NCBI RefSeq assembly: GCF_020523795.1
Contig: NZ_JAJALI010000005.1
Location: 186,001-250,000 of the forward strand
Reading direction: 5' to 3'
DNA: 64,000 bases
Origin: Ancylobacter sp. Lp-2
GTDB taxonomy: Bacteria; Pseudomonadota; Alphaproteobacteria; Rhizobiales; Xanthobacteraceae
The notes below the pieces were generated by a model. The model saw nothing but the letters and a program-made list of their open reading frames with translations, did no database searches and had not been told where the DNA came from. Shown here one piece after another: positions 26,522-34,930 of the stretch. Position numbers and translations under genes: made by a program. Every line of letters starts with the position of its first letter. The first letter of the stretch is position 1.

Positions 26522-28132
26522 ATGTCGAAAACGATCACAGCCCCGTCTGCCAAGGCGCCTCATCAGGACGTTTTTTCCTCCTCCGAGTTCGACTTCGATT
26601 TCGACCTCGAGCAGGGCGGCACCTATGAGGTGACATCGCAGCCGCTTCCCTACGGGTTTTTGTTTTCTCCCAAGGGAAAGGGCCTGCCGCTGATCGTGCT
26701 CAGCCCGCACGGGGCGGACAGGACGGCGGAAGGCTCGCGCGGCTTCCTGCGTGCCGACTGGCTCCGGAAACTGCCGTACAACACGCTGGTGTGGCAGGAT
26801 CCGACCGCCGCGCTGGGCGATATGGTGCAATCGGGGTTCGGCCTTGGAACGGCGGAGCACTGGACGCTGCCGAACATCGCCCATGTGGTGGCGAATCTCC
26901 GCGACCAGCTGGGCATCGCCAACGAGAACATCGTGTTCGTCGGGTTTGGCGGCGGCGGTTTCACCTCCCTCGTGCTGGTGTCGCACTTTCCCGGGGCCAG
27001 CTGCTTCGTCAACAATCCGAACACCGATCTGCTGAAGGAGCGCCGGGGCGCCCTCTCCAAGGTGCTCGGCCTCGGCTATCCCGACCTGTCGCTGGTGGAT
27101 CTCGCGCGGACATTTCCCGAGCGGTTCATCGCCATTGAGGCGCTCAAGGCCAATCCGACGCCGCCGCGCCTCTACTGCCTGCAGAATGCGCGTCAGGACG
27201 TCCGGCAGTTCAGGGCCTTCATGACCGGCATGATCGGCATCAAGGCCAAGGCGCCGCCGTCGACGGAAGACCATGGCGGCGACGGCCTCATCGTCGACTA
27301 TTACGTCGACGACCAGACCAGCAACAAGGCGGTCAAGCCGGAGCTGTGGGCGCATCACCTGGAGCGGATAGCCGACTGGTTCGCCACGCCGCAGATGCGC
27401 GCCGCGTCGAGGCTCACCTCGCCCAGGACCGCCCCGCTCGCGATCGAGCAATCACCGGTGCGCGGCTCGTGGCACGCGCTGCTGCCCACGGAAGTCGCCT
27501 ATTGGGAAACCGTGATTTCCGGCCGCCACGGCAAGCCGGAAACCGTCAAGAAGTTCCGCGAGCGCGCCGCCGGGCACTATCCGGTGCCGCCCTCCGTGGT
27601 GACGCTGCTGCAGCGGCTCGACATCGTCCGCGCCCGGCTGCTCGACGTCGGCGCGGGGCCGCACACCACCATCGGACCGGTACTCTACGGCACCCGCCTC
27701 AACATTGTCGCCGTCGACCCGCTGGCCGAGCCCTATAACGAGCTTCTCGACAAATACGGGATCGAGCCGGCCATCCGCACCGTCAAAGGCGAGGCCGAGA
27801 CCCTGTCGCAGCAGTTTACGGATGAGCGTTTCGACCTCGTCTATTGCCGCAACGCGCTTGACCACATGCGCGCGCCCTGGACCGCGCTCCAGCAGATGCT
27901 CGACGTCTGCACCCCCGGCGGCATGGTGCACATCGAAGGTTCGGTCAATGAAGGGCTGAAACAGGGCTATGGCGGACTTCACCAATGGAACGTCATGCCA
28001 GCCGAACGCGACCTGATCATCTGGAATGACGAGGGCGCCAAGCTCGCCAGCAGGACGCTCACCGGCGTCGCGCAGATCAGGACGGCCGGGAAGGACGCGT
28101 GGTTCTCTGCCACTCTGATCAAGGAACTCTGA
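26522..28132 (+). CDS. Fusion of an alpha/beta-hydrolase-like domain and a class I methyltransferase
   Basis: A 536-residue two-domain protein. Residues about 30-310 look like an alpha/beta-hydrolase fold (LPLIVLSPHGADRT strand and oxyanion region, ENIVFVGFGGGGF at the expected nucleophile elbow). The elbow reads Gly141-Phe-Gly-Gly-Gly-Gly, with no serine or other nucleophile, so this half is probably not a working hydrolase. Residues from about 365 form a SAM methyltransferase: motif I LLDVGAGPHTT from 373, acidic VAVDPL, and FDLVYCRNALDH. ATG 26522 is preceded by AAAGAGA; an upstream ATG at 26462 lacks a site. It converges on kpsM. A role in methyl modification of the glycan or its terminus is inferred from location only. 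Confidence 0.72.
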   Translation: MSKTITAPSAKAPHQDVFSSSEFDFDFDLEQGGTYEVTSQPLPYGFLFSPKGKGLPLIVLSPHGADRTAEGSRGFLRADWLRKLPYNTLVWQDPTAALGDMVQSGFGLGTAEHWTLPNIAHVVANLRDQLGIANENIVFVGFGGGGFTSLVLVSHFPGASCFVNNPNTDLLKERRGALSKVLGLGYPDLSLVDLARTFPERFIAIEALKANPTPPRLYCLQNARQDVRQFRAFMTGMIGIKAKAPPSTEDHGGDGLIVDYYVDDQTSNKAVKPELWAHHLERIADWFATPQMRAASRLTSPRTAPLAIEQSPVRGSWHALLPTEVAYWETVISGRHGKPETVKKFRERAAGHYPVPPSVVTLLQRLDIVRARLLDVGAGPHTTIGPVLYGTRLNIVAVDPLAEPYNELLDKYGIEPAIRTVKGEAETLSQQFTDERFDLVYCRNALDHMRAPWTALQQMLDVCTPGGMVHIEGSVNEGLKQGYGGLHQWNVMPAERDLIIWNDEGAKLASRTLTGVAQIRTAGKDAWFSATLIKEL

Positions 28133-28144
28133 CGTTTCCGAGCC

Positions 28145-28241
28145 CCTCTCACGCGGGGGTCCGCCATCGGCGCGCCCGGGGCGACGGCTGCCCCGCGAGA
28201 GGCATATGTCGGTGACATGCCGCGGCGCGGAGGCGCGCCGC
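28145..28241. terminator. Hairpins between convergent genes
   Basis: Two inverted repeats lie between the convergent fusion gene (stop 28132) and kpsM (stop 28260). GCGGCGCG (28222-28229) pairs perfectly with CGCGCCGC (28234-28241) over a four-base loop. A longer outer repeat joins CCTCTC-A-CGCGGGG (28145-28158) to CCCCGCGAGAGG (28191-28202) with one bulged base. Neither has a long T-run, so Rho-independent termination is likely but not certain. Confidence 0.4.
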
Positions 28242-28259
28242 CCCCGCCATGGAATGAGG

Positions 28260-29126
28260 CTAGAGCGCTTCGCTTATCTTGGTGCGGAGCGCATGCATCA
28301 TGATGACGGCAACGGTCACAAAGGCCAGCATCAGCCCCGCTATGTAGTAACCATTGTAGAAATCGCTGATGTAGTAGCCGTAATAGGCCGTGCGTGCCGC
28401 ATCGACGATCTGGGTCAGCGGCAGGAACCAGATCCAATAGGAAAGCTGCTCGGGCAAGCTGGACGGCAGATACATCACGCCGCAGGTGATCCAGGACAGC
28501 GGCACGAACAGGTTGGCGATAATCAAGAAAAATGGCGACAGAAGAGCCAGGATGGCGAAGAACACCCCGATGCTCACGCCGAGCAGATAGGCTTGAAACA
28601 TAACGAAGACGAATTGCGGCACGTTGAAAACCACGACATCGAAGCCGAGAAGCGCAAGTGCCGCCAGCGTGAAGATGACGACGCACGCCGAACTGAGCAA
28701 TTCGCCGATGGAGCGCGCCACGAGAAGATCGACCAGGGTCACCCCGGGAAACGAAAGCAGCCTCCGGTTTGAAACCGGCCCGGTCTTGACCTGACGGAAT
28801 CCATAAAGCCAGACGACGAAGGGCAGCGCGCCCGTCGCGAGAAACATCGTCGTGTCCGTGCCCATCGGCCCGGTACGCCCCAATATGTAGTAAATCGACA
28901 GCATGATGCCGATATGGCTGAGCGGCTGACCGAGCGACAGCAGAAAGCCGAAACGGCTACCGGCGACGCGTGTTCGGATGTCGCGCAGGAAAACCGCCCG
29001 AACGACTCGGAAATGCGCCAGCAGCCTCTGATTGAAGCGCGGGGCGGCGGCGTCGAGCTCGGCAAGCGCCCGCCGCGTGTCGGCGACGGTCAGGGCCGAG
29101 GCGGCCGGTACGGGAGCACTCTTCAT
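28260..29126 (-). CDS. kpsM: Capsule export ABC transporter permease (KpsM family)
   Basis: A 288-residue ABC-2 type permease. After a 45-residue cytoplasmic N-terminus with the VRAVFLRDIRTR amphipathic helix, there are six hydrophobic segments (LSHIGIMLSIYYIL, MFLATGALPFVVWLYGF, LSSACVVIFTLAALALLGF, FVFVMFQAYLLGVSIGVFF, the FFLIIANLFVPLSW group, and YYIAGLMLAFVTVAVIMMHAL near the end). MYLPSSLPEQL precedes the last pair, as in KpsM/BexB/CtrC. It should pair with the ATPase at 10773-11426, about 17 kb away. It is the downstream gene of an operon with the sugar epimerase 19 bp upstream. Confidence 0.9.
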   Translation of the reverse strand: MKSAPVPAASALTVADTRRALAELDAAAPRFNQRLLAHFRVVRAVFLRDIRTRVAGSRFGFLLSLGQPLSHIGIMLSIYYILGRTGPMGTDTTMFLATGALPFVVWLYGFRQVKTGPVSNRRLLSFPGVTLVDLLVARSIGELLSSACVVIFTLAALALLGFDVVVFNVPQFVFVMFQAYLLGVSIGVFFAILALLSPFFLIIANLFVPLSWITCGVMYLPSSLPEQLSYWIWFLPLTQIVDAARTAYYGYYISDFYNGYYIAGLMLAFVTVAVIMMHALRTKISEAL

Positions 29127-29145
29127 GACCGTCGCTCGCCAGCGC

Positions 29146-30081
29146 TCACTGCGCCGCGCGCAGCGGCAGCAGACTCTGGAAATGGCTGCACAGGAAATCG
29201 ATTCCAGAGTGCAGGTTGACCGCAGGCTTCCAGCCCAACCGATCCTCGGCCAGACGAATGTCGAGCTGGGAGGCCGGCACGTCGAAACGCCGGGCCTCGC
29301 GCATGATCACATTGGGGCGCGCCCTCAGATGATGCTCCAGCTCGTCGATGATGCTGAGCAGCGTGGAGCCCACCCCGGAGCCGACATTGACCGGCCCCGT
29401 CACGTCCCGCCGCCGGCCGGCGGCGATGAGCGCGCTCACCACATCGTCGACCCACACATAGTCGCGCAAAGTCGATCCATCGCCATAAATGGTGATCGGA
29501 CGCCCCTCGATCGCGGCATGGGTGAAGGCGGTTACCGCCCCCAGCCCCTTGGCGATGTTCTGGCCGGTGCCATAGGCGTTGCTGATCCTGAGGCTGACGC
29601 TGTTGACCTCATATTGAGCGGCATAGAAGGCGAGATAGTTTTCCGCCGCGAGCTTGGAGGCGCCATAGGCGCTCACCGGGCTGGTGGGATGCCCCTCATC
29701 GATCGGCAGATAGCGGGCGGGCCCATAGACAGCGCCGCCCGACGAGGCGAAAACCACGCGTACGTCCGGACGTTTGCGGACCGCTTCCAGAAGCTTAACC
29801 AGTCCGACGACATTGTTGCGCAAATCGGAAAGAGGATCGGCGGTCGCGGTTTGCGGTATCGACGACCAAGCAAGATGGTAAACGGTGTCGACGTCCTCAA
29901 GGAGCCGGCAAAACACCTTATGGGAAGTCTTGGCGAGATCCACGCGATGAATGGGAAAGGGGCCGTCAGTGGTGGAGTGTCCGCGAAAAACAGTACCCTT
30001 CAGCGGCACGCCCTGCCGCACAAGCTCGCGACACAGCGCCGTTCCAAGAAAGCCTCTCGCTCCAATGACCAAAGCTGTCAT
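29146..30081 (-). CDS. NAD-dependent epimerase/dehydratase (nucleotide-sugar SDR)
   Basis: A 311-residue extended SDR. The NAD loop GARGFLG is at residues 7-13 and the catalytic YGASK (Tyr and Lys) lies near residue 135-140 after FASSGGAVYG, which provides the Ser/Thr. IYGDGSTLRDYVWVDDV is the usual C-terminal sugar-nucleotide contact of UDP-glucose 4-epimerase-like enzymes. It should epimerise or dehydrate a nucleotide-activated sugar for the capsule; which one is not decidable here. It leads the epimerase-kpsM operon and is divergent from the GT4 gene at 30237, separated by a 155-bp AT-richer gap that should hold both promoters and contains a GTGCAAGAT motif at 30190-30198. Confidence 0.86.
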   Translation of the reverse strand: MTALVIGARGFLGTALCRELVRQGVPLKGTVFRGHSTTDGPFPIHRVDLAKTSHKVFCRLLEDVDTVYHLAWSSIPQTATADPLSDLRNNVVGLVKLLEAVRKRPDVRVVFASSGGAVYGPARYLPIDEGHPTSPVSAYGASKLAAENYLAFYAAQYEVNSVSLRISNAYGTGQNIAKGLGAVTAFTHAAIEGRPITIYGDGSTLRDYVWVDDVVSALIAAGRRRDVTGPVNVGSGVGSTLLSIIDELEHHLRARPNVIMREARRFDVPASQLDIRLAEDRLGWKPAVNLHSGIDFLCSHFQSLLPLRAAQ

Positions 30082-30236
30082 GTGCCGACTGAGCTGATTC
30101 TCAGGATCACGGATTGCCCTACCCGCATTAAAATGACCTTATCGCCCATCCCGTTGCGGACCCCGAATTCGTACAGAAGAATGTGTGCAGTGCAAGATAC
30201 ATGCAATCAGTCGACAAGGCGACCCGGAACCGCACG

Positions 30237-31559
30237 ATGAAAATCGTCCTTTTCGTTCACTGCTATTTCCCGGACCATTTCTATGGCACGGAAAGCTATA
30301 CGCGCGTGGTGGCTAGAAACCTCCGAGACCTTGGACACATTGTAAAAATCGTCACCGCAACATTCGCCGGAGAAACCGCGCAGACCGCCTTTATCGAGGA
30401 ATACGAGTGGGAAGGTACCGGCGTTCTGCGCTTCGACCGCAACCTCATTCCAAACCGCGTGGTTCGCGACACCTATTACATGCCGGAGCTGCGCACCGTG
30501 TTGGAGCGCATCCTACGACGCGAAAAACCGGACGTCGTCCACGTCTGCCATCTGATCAACCATACCACGGCCCTTCTCGAAGTCCTAGATAGCCTCGGAA
30601 TCCCAACCGTGGGCACGTTCACCGACTTTTATGGCATTTGCTTCAACAACAAGTTGCAGACCCATGACGAGGCGCTTTGCCTCGGACCCGACCGGCAGCG
30701 GACGAACTGCCTGAACTGCTTCCTCAAGGAAGTGGCGGGGCATGCGAATGCCGGCCTGACCCGTTATGCCGGCCATCCGGCGCTGCGTCCGCTGTCGGCA
30801 CGCGTCGCGCGCCTGGCCATGCCCGCTCTCAAGGCGGCCTGGCGGGAAGACATAGAGGCGATCGTCGAGCGCCCGGCCATCCTCGCCGACGCCTATGGCA
30901 AGTTCGACGCCGCCGTCGCCCCGACCCGTTTCCTGTATGACGCCTATCGCCGCAACGGCTTCGAAGGGCGGCTCGACATCAGCCATTTCGGCATCGATAT
31001 CGACCGCACTCCCAAGCCGGAACGGTCGGACGGCAAGACCCATTTCGGCTTCATAGGTCAATTGGCGCGGCACAAGGGCGTCCATCTGCTCGTCGAGGCC
31101 CTGGGAGCCATCGCCCACGACAACACCCGGCTGAGCATATGGGGCGACGAACAGTCGGATCCCGCCTATTCGCTCGAACTGCGCCGGAGCGCCGCCTGGC
31201 TGCCCGTCAGCTTCCGCGGCACGTTTCCCGTCGAGGAGATGGCGCAGCGACTGGCCGAGATCGACGTGCTGGTCATTCCCTCCCTGTGGTATGAAAACAG
31301 CCCGCTGATCCTGCTCCAGGCCCTGGCGACGCACACGCCCGTCATCATTGCCGACGTCGCCGGCATGACCGAATTCGTCCCTCCGCTGACGTCTGGCGTA
31401 TATTTTGCGCGGGGAAGCGCAACCTCCCTCGCCGCAGCGATGGAGCATTTTGCGAAGGACCCGGCGCTGGCGCGTGCCATGAGCCAGCAGATCGGCTACG
31501 AAAGGACCACGCGCCATATGGTCGACGACCTGCTGCGCATCTATGAGGAAGTCGCATGA
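30237..31559 (+). CDS. Glycosyltransferase family 4 with a four-cysteine insertion (paralogue of 18039-19463)
   Basis: A 440-residue GT4 enzyme closely similar along its length to the protein at 18039-19463: HCYFPDHFYGTESYTRVV at the N-terminus, VVHVCHLINHTT, FGFIGQLARHKGVHLLVEA, and IPSLWYENSPLILLQAL at the donor site. It keeps the Cys-x12-Cys-x9-Cys-x2-Cys insertion with identical spacing. ATG 30237 gives a start directly at the first beta strand; an ATG at 30183 would add 18 residues of unlikely sequence. The 5' end uses more AT-rich codons than its neighbours. Its stop overlaps the next start (ATGA), so it is co-translated with a methyltransferase. The paralogues probably recognise similar acceptors or donors. 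Confidence 0.86.
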   Translation: MKIVLFVHCYFPDHFYGTESYTRVVARNLRDLGHIVKIVTATFAGETAQTAFIEEYEWEGTGVLRFDRNLIPNRVVRDTYYMPELRTVLERILRREKPDVVHVCHLINHTTALLEVLDSLGIPTVGTFTDFYGICFNNKLQTHDEALCLGPDRQRTNCLNCFLKEVAGHANAGLTRYAGHPALRPLSARVARLAMPALKAAWREDIEAIVERPAILADAYGKFDAAVAPTRFLYDAYRRNGFEGRLDISHFGIDIDRTPKPERSDGKTHFGFIGQLARHKGVHLLVEALGAIAHDNTRLSIWGDEQSDPAYSLELRRSAAWLPVSFRGTFPVEEMAQRLAEIDVLVIPSLWYENSPLILLQALATHTPVIIADVAGMTEFVPPLTSGVYFARGSATSLAAAMEHFAKDPALARAMSQQIGYERTTRHMVDDLLRIYEEVA

Positions 31560-32467
31560 AGGGATTCAGCTTTCAGGGATTGAAAGCTGCGGTTTGGGCC
31601 CAAAGGTTCGACGCGCCGTCCGCAACGCCCGAATTTTCCGAGCCCCTCGCATCCACGCCCGGTATCAACGGCGATCTGGAAGAGTGGCTGCAGTCGAACC
31701 TCGCCACGCAGACGCCTGCCGACCGCGCGCGGCTGGCGCCGTTTCCGCCCGCCGAGCTGATGCACAACACCAGCGGCCTGATGAGCGAGCAGGACTTTGC
31801 CCGGCATGGCATCGACCTCGTGCGCGCCCTGGCGAAAGCCAGCCCGCGCCCCCCGGCGCAGTTCGGCGACCTGCTCGATTTCGGTGTGGGCGTCGGCCGC
31901 CTCGCGCGGCTGTTCCACGGCTACGACCACCGCTATGTCGGCGTCGACATCGACAGGCGCCACGTCAACTGGATCGGCTCCAGCCTGCGTCACGTCGAGG
32001 CGTACCACACGCAGCCGGCGGCTCCGCTTCCCCTCGCCGACCAAAGCTTTGACACAGTCGTCAGCATTTCTGTGTTCAGCCACCTCTGCGAGGCCGACCA
32101 GTTGATCCATCTCGCCGACCTGTCCCGACTGACCCGGCCCGGCGGCTATCTCTTCCTGTCCGTGCACGGCCAGCGGGCCCTTACCCGCGCGTTGACGGAG
32201 ACCAAGATCGTCGACATGCTCAGCATTCCGACCTGGGACATCGAACGGGCGCGGCGTGTCTTCGAATATGGCTCGGGCTACAGCTTCGTGGTGCAGGCCG
32301 GACATTTGACCACCGACGAACACCCCTACGGGATCACCTTCATCTCCGAACGCTACATACGCAGTGTCTGGAGTCGCTGGTTCGAGGTCGTCGATGTGGC
32401 ATCGGGCGCGATTCACGATTTCCAGGATATCGTCGTCCTGAAGGCCACCCATGCCGCAAGCCGTTAA
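31556..32467 (+). CDS. SAM-dependent methyltransferase (class I)
   Basis: A 303-residue soluble protein. Motif I is LLDFGVGVGRLARL (near residue 108), followed by an acidic end of strand 2 in YVGVDIDRRH, a SFDTVVSISVFSHL motif IV, and RPGGYLFLSVHG motif VI, the usual order for class I methyltransferases. The first 70 residues contain no known motif. It overlaps the upstream GT4 gene by 4 bp and the downstream KpsE-type gene by 17 bp, so all three are one translational unit. O-methylation of a capsule sugar is the natural inference. Confidence 0.83.
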   Translation: MKGFSFQGLKAAVWAQRFDAPSATPEFSEPLASTPGINGDLEEWLQSNLATQTPADRARLAPFPPAELMHNTSGLMSEQDFARHGIDLVRALAKASPRPPAQFGDLLDFGVGVGRLARLFHGYDHRYVGVDIDRRHVNWIGSSLRHVEAYHTQPAAPLPLADQSFDTVVSISVFSHLCEADQLIHLADLSRLTRPGGYLFLSVHGQRALTRALTETKIVDMLSIPTWDIERARRVFEYGSGYSFVVQAGHLTTDEHPYGITFISERYIRSVWSRWFEVVDVASGAIHDFQDIVVLKATHAASR

Positions 32468-33737
32468 GCAGAAACCACCTGCCAAGGCAAAAAAGGGCCT
32501 CGCGCCGGTTCCGGTCCCCCAGGCCGGCGGTGCCCTGGTGGCGGAATCACGGGGCCTCGGACACGCTCTTCGCGAGTTTGTTCTGAAGCACCGTTTTCTC
32601 TCCGCGACCCTGTTGCTGGCGGTGGCGATATCTGTCGGCTACGGCTTCTATGTCTTTGGCGTATCCTCCAATCTCTACGTCTCCGAAGCGCGCTTCGCCC
32701 TCCGGCTCTCCCAGCAGAACTCGCCGACCGACCTGCTGGGAGACACCAGCAAGGGCACGACCGGGATCGACGAGGCATCGCTGGCGCGCAAGGCCATGTC
32801 TTACATATCGGGAGGCTCCGGCGGCGACGCGGACTTCGAACAGAATCCCTTCGTCATCGCCAATTTCCTGATGAGCCGCGCCTTCGTGCAGGAACTCCGG
32901 CAGCAGGACTGGTTCCAGCGCTTTTCACGGCCTTCCATAGACTATCTGTCGCGGCTGCCGGCCGAGGCCACTCTCGAGGAGACCTGGCGGTTCTGGATGC
33001 GCCACGCGATGGCGGCGGTCGACCGGCGCTCCAACACCATCGTCATCAAGGTCTGGGGCTTCACCCCCGAGGACGCGCAGGCGACGGTGGAGCTGATGAT
33101 CCGGCGCAGCGAGGCGCTGTTGAACGACATGGAAACGCGCGGGCGCAAGGATGCGCTCGATCGGGCCCAATTCGAACTGGACCGCGCCAACGAGGAATAT
33201 GCGAAGCGGCTGCTGCAGATCAGCGACATGCGCCAGATGCTGGCTACCGTCGATCCGAAGCAGGCGGCGACCGAAGCCCAGAACTCGATGACCCGCTTCG
33301 AGGGCGAGCGGATCCTGATGCAGCGCGAGCTCGAGGTGCTCAAGACGGCCGAGAACGCCAATTCCCCCTCGGCCGCCACCTTGCGCCAGCGGGCCAAGTC
33401 CCTCGTCTCCGAGGTCGACACCCTGCGCAACCGCATTACCGGCTATGAGGCGGATGTACGCGCCGCCGTCAACGCGCTGGCGGCCTATGAAGAGCTTGAC
33501 CTCAATCGGCGCTTCGCCCTGACGCGGGTGCAGGTCGCCTCGCTGGCCGTGGAAAGCGCGGCGCTGCTGATGCGCCAGCATTCCTATTTCATCTATACGT
33601 TCATCTCGCCCTCGCTGCCGGTCGAGGCCTCGCAGGCGTGGCGCATGCAGCAATGGGTGCTCGTCACCTTCCTCGCCTTCATCGCCTGGCTGGGGGCGAT
33701 AACCTTCGCCACATTGAACCACGACAGTCGCTTTTAA
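32451..33737 (+). CDS. KpsE-type export/co-polymerase protein (third of three)
   Basis: A 428-residue inner-membrane protein with a 45-residue basic, Pro-rich cytoplasmic start, transmembrane segments at about 49-71 and 402-421, and a coiled-coil periplasmic part (about 230-370). LYVSEARFALRL after the first membrane helix matches the FASEARFAVRA and LAESKFVVRG stretches of the other two homologues in this locus. It overlaps the methyltransferase by 17 bp. Three KpsE-type proteins for one KpsM, one KpsT and one channel protein is more than the single copy normal for a group 2 system. They may build mixed oligomers, set different chain lengths, or serve different polymers. Confidence 0.86.
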   Translation: MPQAVKQKPPAKAKKGLAPVPVPQAGGALVAESRGLGHALREFVLKHRFLSATLLLAVAISVGYGFYVFGVSSNLYVSEARFALRLSQQNSPTDLLGDTSKGTTGIDEASLARKAMSYISGGSGGDADFEQNPFVIANFLMSRAFVQELRQQDWFQRFSRPSIDYLSRLPAEATLEETWRFWMRHAMAAVDRRSNTIVIKVWGFTPEDAQATVELMIRRSEALLNDMETRGRKDALDRAQFELDRANEEYAKRLLQISDMRQMLATVDPKQAATEAQNSMTRFEGERILMQRELEVLKTAENANSPSAATLRQRAKSLVSEVDTLRNRITGYEADVRAAVNALAAYEELDLNRRFALTRVQVASLAVESAALLMRQHSYFIYTFISPSLPVEASQAWRMQQWVLVTFLAFIAWLGAITFATLNHDSRF

Positions 33738-33749
33738 GCGCATTTTCGA

Positions 33750-33769
33750 AGAGCCGGCATGACGGCTCT
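33750..33769 (+). terminator. Intergenic hairpin
   Basis: AGAGCCG (33750-33756) pairs with CGGCTCT (33763-33769) over six bases, 12 bp after the third KpsE-type gene and 17 bp before the next start. There is no T-run. It could weaken readthrough into the downstream gene or protect the upstream mRNA end. Confidence 0.3.
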
Positions 33770-33786
33770 CACCTGGAGCGGACGAC

Positions 33787-34893
33787 ATGTTGTTCAGCGT
33801 CGACGAGGATGCCGGCACGCGGATCGTGGGCTGGATCATGCCGGACAACCCATCGCACACGCCCAGCGTCACCGTGTTCGAGGGAAGCGAGAAGCTCGCC
33901 GAGGTCCAGGCCCGGATCACGCGCCCGCTGCTGCGTGAACAAGGCCTGCACGACACCGGGCTGTGCGGCTTCGTCGTCGACGAGGCTGCGGTGTCAGGCC
34001 TGGCGCGGCGCCATCAACTCGACGTCTACGATGCGCATACCCAGACGCTCGTCTATCGGCGGCGCTACGGCACCCCGACGATCCAGCGCAAGCTCTTCCG
34101 CCTGGAGACCCAGATACTGCCGAATGTGCGGCTCAACCGTCTGTTCGATTCGCTGTTCCAGATGAGCTATCCGCGCATCGAGGCGCTGCCGCCGGACACC
34201 ACGCGCAGCGTCATCGACATCAATTTCAGCAACTCCATCTACATATCCGGGCGCATCTATCTCGCCGAGTTCGAAGTGTTCCTGCAGCGAAGCGGCTTCG
34301 ACATCTGCGCCTGCCTGCGCGACCCGATCGAGGAACTCGCCGAGCAGATGCTCACGCTGGAATGGATCTCCCGCAACAGCGACGACACGGTGAAGCAGCT
34401 CGGCAATATCGGGCTGGCCAGCCTGGTGGACGCGGTGAAGGGGAAGGAACTGAAGGACGCCGACGATTTCGGGGCGTGGCTGCTGCGGCTCTCGCCGGGG
34501 GATCGCCGCCTGTTGTCGAATCCCCTCACTCGCCTGCTGACCTGCCACAACGGCGATGAGGAGCTATCGCTGGTCGCCGTGCCGAGCGCTCTCGATGCGC
34601 TCTCCAATATGAAAGCGGTGCAGTTGCGCTCCAATCTGGAGCATTTCCTGCTGCTGGTCGGTGCCCAGCTCGAGCACGACCTCGGGACATGGGAAATCCC
34701 GGCGCCGTCGCCGGGCGTCACCAAGCTCGCCGAAGGCCTGAACGACAAGGAGGTCGTCCGCGAATTGCTGGCAGCGGACATCGAATTGTACCGGGAGTTC
34801 TCCAACGCCGTCGAACGCGCGGAGGACGCAATGCGCGACCGCGATTCGAAGATCGAGGGTCCCGGCCCGCAGGCCGCCATCGCCCAAGGCTGA
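33787..34893 (+). CDS. GW-repeat protein with an unassigned C-terminal domain
   Basis: A 368-residue soluble protein. Its first 65 residues carry one copy of the Gly-Trp...Gly-Phe pattern (Gly15-Trp16 to Gly61-Phe62) found three times in the protein at 12978-13949. From about residue 135 a second domain begins with SVIDINFSNSIYISGRIYLAEF. ACLRDPIEELAEQML faintly recalls the Arg-Asp-Pro motif of sulfotransferases, but no PAPS-binding P-loop is visible, so I do not assign that function. The last 40 residues are charged and helical. It is the last gene of the capsule region on the plus strand and converges on the 3-hydroxyisobutyrate-dehydrogenase-family gene. Confidence 0.65.
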   Translation: MLFSVDEDAGTRIVGWIMPDNPSHTPSVTVFEGSEKLAEVQARITRPLLREQGLHDTGLCGFVVDEAAVSGLARRHQLDVYDAHTQTLVYRRRYGTPTIQRKLFRLETQILPNVRLNRLFDSLFQMSYPRIEALPPDTTRSVIDINFSNSIYISGRIYLAEFEVFLQRSGFDICACLRDPIEELAEQMLTLEWISRNSDDTVKQLGNIGLASLVDAVKGKELKDADDFGAWLLRLSPGDRRLLSNPLTRLLTCHNGDEELSLVAVPSALDALSNMKAVQLRSNLEHFLLLVGAQLEHDLGTWEIPAPSPGVTKLAEGLNDKEVVRELLAADIELYREFSNAVERAEDAMRDRDSKIEGPGPQAAIAQG

Positions 34894-34930
34894 GAGGCGC
34901 GCCGTCTCAGGTCACGCCGCCACCCCTGTC

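Noticed and set aside
33787-34893. Sulfotransferase function for the C-terminal domain
   Set aside because: Only an Arg-Asp-Pro stretch is suggestive; no PAPS-binding P-loop is visible.
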